This document shows positions 59,222-64,000 of a stretch of DNA of 64,000 bases, one piece after another (position 1 is the stretch's first letter; every line of letters starts with the position of its first letter). Below the pieces are notes generated by a model, which made no database searches, was not told where the DNA came from, and saw only the letters and a list, made by a program, of their open reading frames with translations. The position numbers and the translations under genes were made by a program. The stretch comes from an uncultured Monoglobus sp. (lineage in GTDB: Bacteria; Bacillota; Clostridia; Monoglobales; Monoglobaceae): positions 1-64,000 of the forward strand of contig CANQKC010000008.1 of the NCBI GenBank assembly GCA_947624305.1. The letters run 5' to 3'.

Positions 59222-61813
59222 ATGAAAAATATTTTTAAAATTGCTTTATCGAAAAAAATCCTAACAAAAATAACGGCTGCGGCGCTGGCGGCGTCAATGC
59301 TGTGCGTTCCGGTCTCGGCGGCCTCTATCTTAGGCGAGCAGACCTCGCATTCCGAGGTCGAGTACGCGCAGGGAACGGTGTATAACAAAAACACATTTTT
59401 AAGCGACAGCGTGGGACAGCAGACCGAGAACTTTTTCTCGTATCTTCCAAATCCCGACGTGCTTCCCATAATCTCAAACGGAAGCTCGGTTTTCGGCAAA
59501 CGGACGGTTCTTGAAACGAACCAATACTTAAACAGTCAGGGAATTTTTGCCGCCATGGGCATGAACGCGGACTTTTTCTCATTCACGACGGGAGTTCCGA
59601 TGAGCAACACGATAATCGACGGAAAGGTTCTGACCTGCGACGCCGACAAGCTTATCGCCCTCGGCTTCAATCCCGACGGCACGGCCTTTGTGAGCCCGAT
59701 GCAGATCGAGCTAAGGGTCAGCCGCGAAAACGGCGAAAGCTTCGGGATCGAGGCGCTCAACAAGTTCCGCCAGCCGTATATCATGTATCTCTACACCGAC
59801 GATTTCGGCGATAACACCGAATGCAGCGGAGCCGGCACAAATATTGTGCTGAGCAATGTTTCGGGCGGCTTTAAATTTAACTCTCCCGTGACCGCCACGG
59901 TCGAGTCGGTTTTTGAAGCCGACGGCTCAGTTGAAATTCCCGACGGCAAGCTGCTGCTCAGCGTTGACAACGCCGTTGCCGATGAGGTCAAAGCGCGCAT
60001 AAGCGGAATTGCCCCCGGTGAGAAGCTGACGATAACCGCGGTCGAGACCACGGGCGACGAGCGTTGGCTGAACGCAGCTTACGGCACGGGCTGTCTTGGC
60101 GGCTCGCTCATCAGAAACGGACAGCTCGACTTTGAGGACGACATAGCGGCGCCACGAAGCGCGGTCGGCATACGGGCCGACGGCTCGATAATATTCTACA
60201 CGATCGACGGCAGACAGCAGGGTTACAGCTACGGTGTGCGCAAGGAAACTCTGGCGAACCGCCTGCTTGAGCTCGGCTGCGTTGACGCGGTTAACCTTGA
60301 CGGCGGCGGCAGCACGCAGCTCGCGGGAACACTGCCCGAAACCACGGATTTCACCGTGCTTAACAGCCCTTCGGAGTCCCTGCGCCGATGCGCGAATTTT
60401 ATATTTCTGAAAAAAACAAACGCCCCCACAGGCGTTCCTTATAAGCTGCTGGTATATCCCTACGGCGAGTACATTCTCTCGGGCGGTTCGACCTCGGTAT
60501 GGGCGTCGGCGATCGACAGCTCTTACGGAAAGGCAACTATAACCGAGCCGCTGACATACGCGGTCGAGAGCGGCGACGGCGAAGTCGGCTCCGACGGCCG
60601 CGCCACGGTCCGCGGCAGCGGAGACGTGTATATCAGCGCCGCCTCGGGCGAGGCGCGCGGCTCGACCATGCTGCACTCGGTCGAAACTCCCGACAACATA
60701 ACCATTAAAAACGAAGCCACGGGCGAGGCCGTGGCAAGCCTTGATCTGATGCCCGGCGAGAAAATAAGCCTCACGGCGGACAGCGAGTTCCAAGGCGCCG
60801 CACTCACCGACTCAGATGAGCTTTACACATGGGCGCTCAGCAGCGCGGCTTTGGGAAGCGTCTCGGCCGACGGCACGTTTACCGCCGCGGATGTTCCCGC
60901 GAGCGGATCGATCACGGTCTCCGCGGGCGGAAGCTCGGCCTCGGTGAATATCAATGTTTCGTATGACAACGCGCCTCCGCCGCAGGAGGGCGACTATCCG
61001 AAAATAAACACCTCGGTCTCTGGCGGAGTGTTTACTGCCTCGTTCAGCAATTACCACGGCGCGCTCAAAGCGGGCAATATCACTTTAAAATATGACGGAA
61101 AAGCCGCGGACTTTGATTTTGACGCGGTGGGCTCCTCAATAGAATACGCGCTGCCGGAGGGTTATAACGACGCGCCGCATGTCATCGCTGTTTCCGTGAC
61201 CGACGACGCGGGCTTTGCCGCGTATAAGACGGCGGAGGTCGGCGCGGAGCTTTCATCTGCCGAAAACATTTACGCCGACACAAGCTCGCACTGGGCGAGG
61301 GATTATATTTCATACATGACCTCAAGGGGCGCGGTTTCGGGTTACAAGGAGGACAGAAAAACTCTGTTCAGGCCCGACAACAGCATGACACGCGCCGAGT
61401 TCGCCTGCATGATCTCGGGATATCTTAACATTAACCCCTACAACTACCGCGGCGTCGAGCTGCCCTACAGCGACATTTCAAACATTCCCGACTGGGCGAT
61501 CATGCAGGTTCAGGCCCTGTATTCGCTCGGCATTATGAAGGGTCAGCAAAACGGCGATAAGATCGAGTTTTCGCCCTCGGGCAGCATAAAGCGCAGCGAA
61601 TTTTCCGCTGCCGCCGCGAGGCTCCTGCCCGCCGGGCTCTGGCACGGCGCGATAAATGCCGCTGACGCGGCAGACGTGCCCGACTGGGCGAGGGACGAGA
61701 CCGCGCTGCTGCTGACGCTCGGCATAATGAACGGCTACACCGACGGAACGCTTAAGCCCGGCAACAACGTGACCCGGGCCGAGGCAATCAAAATTCTCTA
61801 TAACATAGGATAA
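59222..61813 (+). CDS. Secreted SLH protein with phosphodiester glycosidase (NAGPA-like) domain
   Basis: An 863-residue surface protein with long signal peptide (1-33, ending SAAS). The phosphodiester glycosidase/NAGPA domain (about 60-400) has FAAMGMNADFFSFTTGVPMS, RSAVGIRADGSIIFYTIDGR and VNLDGGGSTQLAG, motifs of the DUF2233 family that acts on phosphodiester sugar linkages. Bacterial Ig-like segments (about 420-590) and three SLH repeats (about 685-860) follow. It is probably a wall-anchored exo-enzyme processing wall or teichoic-type polymers. The ATG at 59222 is preferred over an in-frame GTG at 59216. Confidence 0.87.
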   Translation: MKNIFKIALSKKILTKITAAALAASMLCVPVSAASILGEQTSHSEVEYAQGTVYNKNTFLSDSVGQQTENFFSYLPNPDVLPIISNGSSVFGKRTVLETNQYLNSQGIFAAMGMNADFFSFTTGVPMSNTIIDGKVLTCDADKLIALGFNPDGTAFVSPMQIELRVSRENGESFGIEALNKFRQPYIMYLYTDDFGDNTECSGAGTNIVLSNVSGGFKFNSPVTATVESVFEADGSVEIPDGKLLLSVDNAVADEVKARISGIAPGEKLTITAVETTGDERWLNAAYGTGCLGGSLIRNGQLDFEDDIAAPRSAVGIRADGSIIFYTIDGRQQGYSYGVRKETLANRLLELGCVDAVNLDGGGSTQLAGTLPETTDFTVLNSPSESLRRCANFIFLKKTNAPTGVPYKLLVYPYGEYILSGGSTSVWASAIDSSYGKATITEPLTYAVESGDGEVGSDGRATVRGSGDVYISAASGEARGSTMLHSVETPDNITIKNEATGEAVASLDLMPGEKISLTADSEFQGAALTDSDELYTWALSSAALGSVSADGTFTAADVPASGSITVSAGGSSASVNINVSYDNAPPPQEGDYPKINTSVSGGVFTASFSNYHGALKAGNITLKYDGKAADFDFDAVGSSIEYALPEGYNDAPHVIAVSVTDDAGFAAYKTAEVGAELSSAENIYADTSSHWARDYISYMTSRGAVSGYKEDRKTLFRPDNSMTRAEFACMISGYLNINPYNYRGVELPYSDISNIPDWAIMQVQALYSLGIMKGQQNGDKIEFSPSGSIKRSEFSAAAARLLPAGLWHGAINAADAADVPDWARDETALLLTLGIMNGYTDGTLKPGNNVTRAEAIKILYNIG

Positions 61814-61833
61814 AATAATTACGGAGTGATTTT

Positions 61834-63276
61834 ATGAAATTCCAGAAAATTGTGTGTCCGCTTTTCGCGGCTCTGATTTTGGCGTTCGCCGCGCCGTCAT
61901 TCGCCGAGCCGATGGACGGCGACGGGATCGTGACCATTCCCGATGAGGAGCTGGTTTTTTCGGAGTATCCCGATTTGCCGACGCCCATTCAGGCCGCCGA
62001 GGACGGGATATTCCCGAACGACCCCGATTATTCAAAGCAGTGGAACACTCTTATGGTGCGGCCCGAAAAGATTTACTCAAAACGCCTTTACGGAAAAAGC
62101 GTGAAAATCGCCGTGGTCGACAGCGGCAGCCCGTCCAAGCATCCCGACATCGGCGACAACATAGTCGCGGAGGCAGATTTCACGAGAAACAAGGTCGGGC
62201 TGTATGACAGCTACGGCCACTGCACGTTTATCTCGGGAATTATAGGCGCTGACACAAATAACGGAATAGGAATAGCGGGTGTGCTGCCGAGCGTTTCGAT
62301 ATACTCCCTGCGCGGCCTCGAGGGGCGCACGGGCTACATATCCGACATCGCGAACGCGATAAAAGCGGCGGTTGACACATATGACTGCGACGTTATAAAC
62401 CTGAGCCTTACGACTCCATCGGATTTCAGTGATTTGCGCAGCGCGATCAACCACGCGCTGGACAGCGGCGCGATAGTCGTCGCCGCCAGCGGCAACAAAT
62501 CCGGAGCCAGCAAAGGCACCGAGCTTCTCTATCCCGCCGCGTATGACGGAGTAATCGGAGTCGGGGCGATCGACAAAAACAAGGCCCGCGGCTCGTTCAG
62601 CCATTATAACTCGTCGGTTGACGCCTGCGCGCCGGGAGTTGACGTTTACAGCACGGTGATCTCCGGAGGTTACGGCACAGGTCGCGGAACCTCTTACGCC
62701 GCTCCGTACGTTTCGGCGGCAGCGGCAGTGGCGAAGTATTTCGAGCCCGAAATCGACAGCGCCGGATTTATGCAGCTCCTCGCGAAAACCTGCGAGCCGC
62801 TGGGCGGCGCGGCGCAGGGCGAGCGGAACGACGAGTACGGCTATGGCATGGTCGACTTTCAAAACATCGTTGAATATTACGAGACGGCGGGCATACCGCC
62901 GGCATACACGCCGGAGCCCGAGCCCACCGAAACTCCGTCGCCCTCTCCCACCAATGAGCCGACAGCCGCTCCCGAGCCGGAGCTGCCGGCGGCAATAGAA
63001 AATATCAGCTTCTACAAATCAGCGGATCATATTGATTTGTCGTTCACCGTGACGAACGACAGCGCGAACGCTGTCTCGGGCGACGTTTATATATGCGCGT
63101 ACAGAGACGATATGACGCTGACCGCGACCGAAATAATCGAAAACGTCAGCCTGAATGGATCGGACGGCAAGACTTTTTCAAGAAGCATCAAAATTCCGAG
63201 CGGCGCCGCGGAACTGAAAATTTTCTACTGGACAGATAATTTAACGCCGCTTGCCGCGGCCCAAACCGCGGAATAG
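61834..63276 (+). CDS. Secreted subtilisin-like serine protease (S8)
   Basis: A 480-residue extracellular protease with signal peptide (1-24) and the catalytic triad: Asp in VKIAVVDSGSPSKHPD (about 89-104), His in SYGHCTFISGIIGA (about 128-141) and Ser in GRGTSYAAPYVSAAAAV (about 285-301), with the oxyanion Asn in VVAASGNKSGAS. A Pro/Thr/Glu/Ser linker (about 360-385) joins a C-terminal beta domain. It may process surface proteins encoded nearby. GGAGTG precedes the ATG. Follows the SLH glycosidase by 20 nt, so probably co-transcribed. Confidence 0.93.
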   Translation: MKFQKIVCPLFAALILAFAAPSFAEPMDGDGIVTIPDEELVFSEYPDLPTPIQAAEDGIFPNDPDYSKQWNTLMVRPEKIYSKRLYGKSVKIAVVDSGSPSKHPDIGDNIVAEADFTRNKVGLYDSYGHCTFISGIIGADTNNGIGIAGVLPSVSIYSLRGLEGRTGYISDIANAIKAAVDTYDCDVINLSLTTPSDFSDLRSAINHALDSGAIVVAASGNKSGASKGTELLYPAAYDGVIGVGAIDKNKARGSFSHYNSSVDACAPGVDVYSTVISGGYGTGRGTSYAAPYVSAAAAVAKYFEPEIDSAGFMQLLAKTCEPLGGAAQGERNDEYGYGMVDFQNIVEYYETAGIPPAYTPEPEPTETPSPSPTNEPTAAPEPELPAAIENISFYKSADHIDLSFTVTNDSANAVSGDVYICAYRDDMTLTATEIIENVSLNGSDGKTFSRSIKIPSGAAELKIFYWTDNLTPLAAAQTAE

Positions 63277-63308
63277 TATAAATTAAGCACGAAAGGAGAA
63301 ATAAGTAA

Positions 63309-64000
63309 ATGAAATTCAATATTCCCGATGACAAAAAGGTAAGAGTTATTTTAGACACGGATCTGAAAAACGAGGTTGACGATCAGTTCGCCCTCGCGCA
63401 CGCCATGCTCACCGAGTCGTTTGACATCAGGGCGATAATTCCCGCTCATTTCGGAACGTCCAAATCAAAAACAAGTCAAAAGGACAGCTATGACGAGACC
63501 GTTGTTGTTCTCGGCAAAATGGGAATGCTGACAGGCGCGCCGCTTTATAACGGAGCCGAACGCGCCGTTCCCGACGAGAAAACTCCCGTGCCCTCTCCGG
63601 GCGCGGATATTATAATCAAAGAGGCGATGAAGGACGACAAACGCCCGCTTTATATTTCTTTTCTGGGGCCGCTCACCGATATGGCGTCCGCGCTGCTGAT
63701 TGAGCCGAAAATCGCGAAAAGGGATATTACGCTCATATGGATCGGCGGAGGCGATTATCCCGACGGCGGCCGCGAATATAATCTCAAAAACGATATTTGC
63801 GCCGCGAACGTCGTGTTTAAGTCAAACGTCAAATTGTGGCAGGTTCCGCGGAACGTTTACCGAATGATGCCTGTGTCGTTCGCGGAGCTTTATGACAAAG
63901 TGTATCCCTGCGGCGAAATCGGAAAATATCTTGCCGAGAATGTTGTAAACTTCAACAACGCCGCTGCATCGCGCCCCGCGGAATACCGCATACTCGGCGA
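63309..64000 (+). CDS. Nucleoside hydrolase family protein, N-terminal part (cut by the window end)
   Basis: The open frame has an AAAGGAG site and encodes VRVILDTDLKNEVDDQFALA (residues 11-30), the Ca-binding DTDxxxxxDDxxA signature of nucleoside hydrolases (inosine-uridine type). It continues with SFLGPLTDMASALL (about 118-131), IWIGGGDYPDGG and the NDICAANVVF motif. It hydrolyses N-glycosidic bonds of nucleosides, releasing ribose and base. At least 230 residues are visible and the frame continues beyond 64000. Confidence 0.88.
   Translation, partial: MKFNIPDDKKVRVILDTDLKNEVDDQFALAHAMLTESFDIRAIIPAHFGTSKSKTSQKDSYDETVVVLGKMGMLTGAPLYNGAERAVPDEKTPVPSPGADIIIKEAMKDDKRPLYISFLGPLTDMASALLIEPKIAKRDITLIWIGGGDYPDGGREYNLKNDICAANVVFKSNVKLWQVPRNVYRMMPVSFAELYDKVYPCGEIGKYLAENVVNFNNAAASRPAEYRILG

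Noticed and set aside
1-64000. CRISPR array, tRNA, rRNA or prophage
   Set aside because: No regular direct repeats with unique spacers, no cloverleaf or rRNA-like segment and no phage structural genes were recognised.

Overview
The window looks like a chromosome segment of an anaerobic Clostridia (Bacillota) gut-type bacterium. Evidence: S-layer-homology (SLH) anchored surface proteins, tandem family-11 rhamnogalacturonan lyases, a DUF1934-argS pair, OmpR and LytTR two-component systems, the carboxyspermidine polyamine route, and dense intergenic REP-like repeats. A pectin-degrading Monoglobus-like lineage would fit, but that is inference from lyases plus SLH proteins. Most genes are GC-rich at third codon positions. 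The stretches at about 47-50 kb and 53.8-59.1 kb are clearly AT-richer.

Layout. 0-9 kb: the first 19 codons of a probable xpt, a small promoter-terminator unit, and a 2878-residue SLH surface protein. 9-20 kb: a recombinase remnant, a DUF362 protein, a divergent type IIA topoisomerase pair, an exported stalk-domain protein, htpG, nspC and a QueG-like Fe-S protein. 20-27 kb: an OmpR-type two-component system, an ABC exporter and an exported protein whose promoter carries four 11-bp direct repeats; a RelB/YafQ toxin-antitoxin pair; a DUF11 protein. 27-35 kb: two secreted family-11 lyases, the upstream one 17 nt behind a second toxin-antitoxin pair. 35-38 kb: carboxyspermidine dehydrogenase, agmatinase and spermidine synthase. 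38.6-45 kb: ddl, murI, DUF1934, argS, a small exported protein and a PDZ-S41 protease. 45-50 kb: exported and SLH proteins, then an AgrC/AgrA-like pair with no AgrB or AgrD in the window. 50-53.7 kb: RNase J and a phosphohexomutase-like protein that appears to lack the catalytic serine.

53.8-59.1 kb is the most unusual region: an AT-rich operon of a radical SAM/SPASM peptide maturase with an N-terminal PqqD-like region, a SNF2-family helicase and a small class I methyltransferase. After a decayed transposase fragment come two unannotated micropeptide genes of 30 and 36 codons. They share a Lys-Trp-Lys-Val N-terminal motif and a C-x3-C C-terminus and end in an 18-bp terminator. I read this as a candidate RiPP (ribosomally made, post-translationally modified peptide) system with two precursors and an unusual helicase partner.

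59.2-64 kb returns to GC-rich surface and secreted proteins: an SLH phosphodiester glycosidase, a subtilisin-like protease and a partial nucleoside hydrolase. I see no rRNA, tRNA, CRISPR array or prophage.
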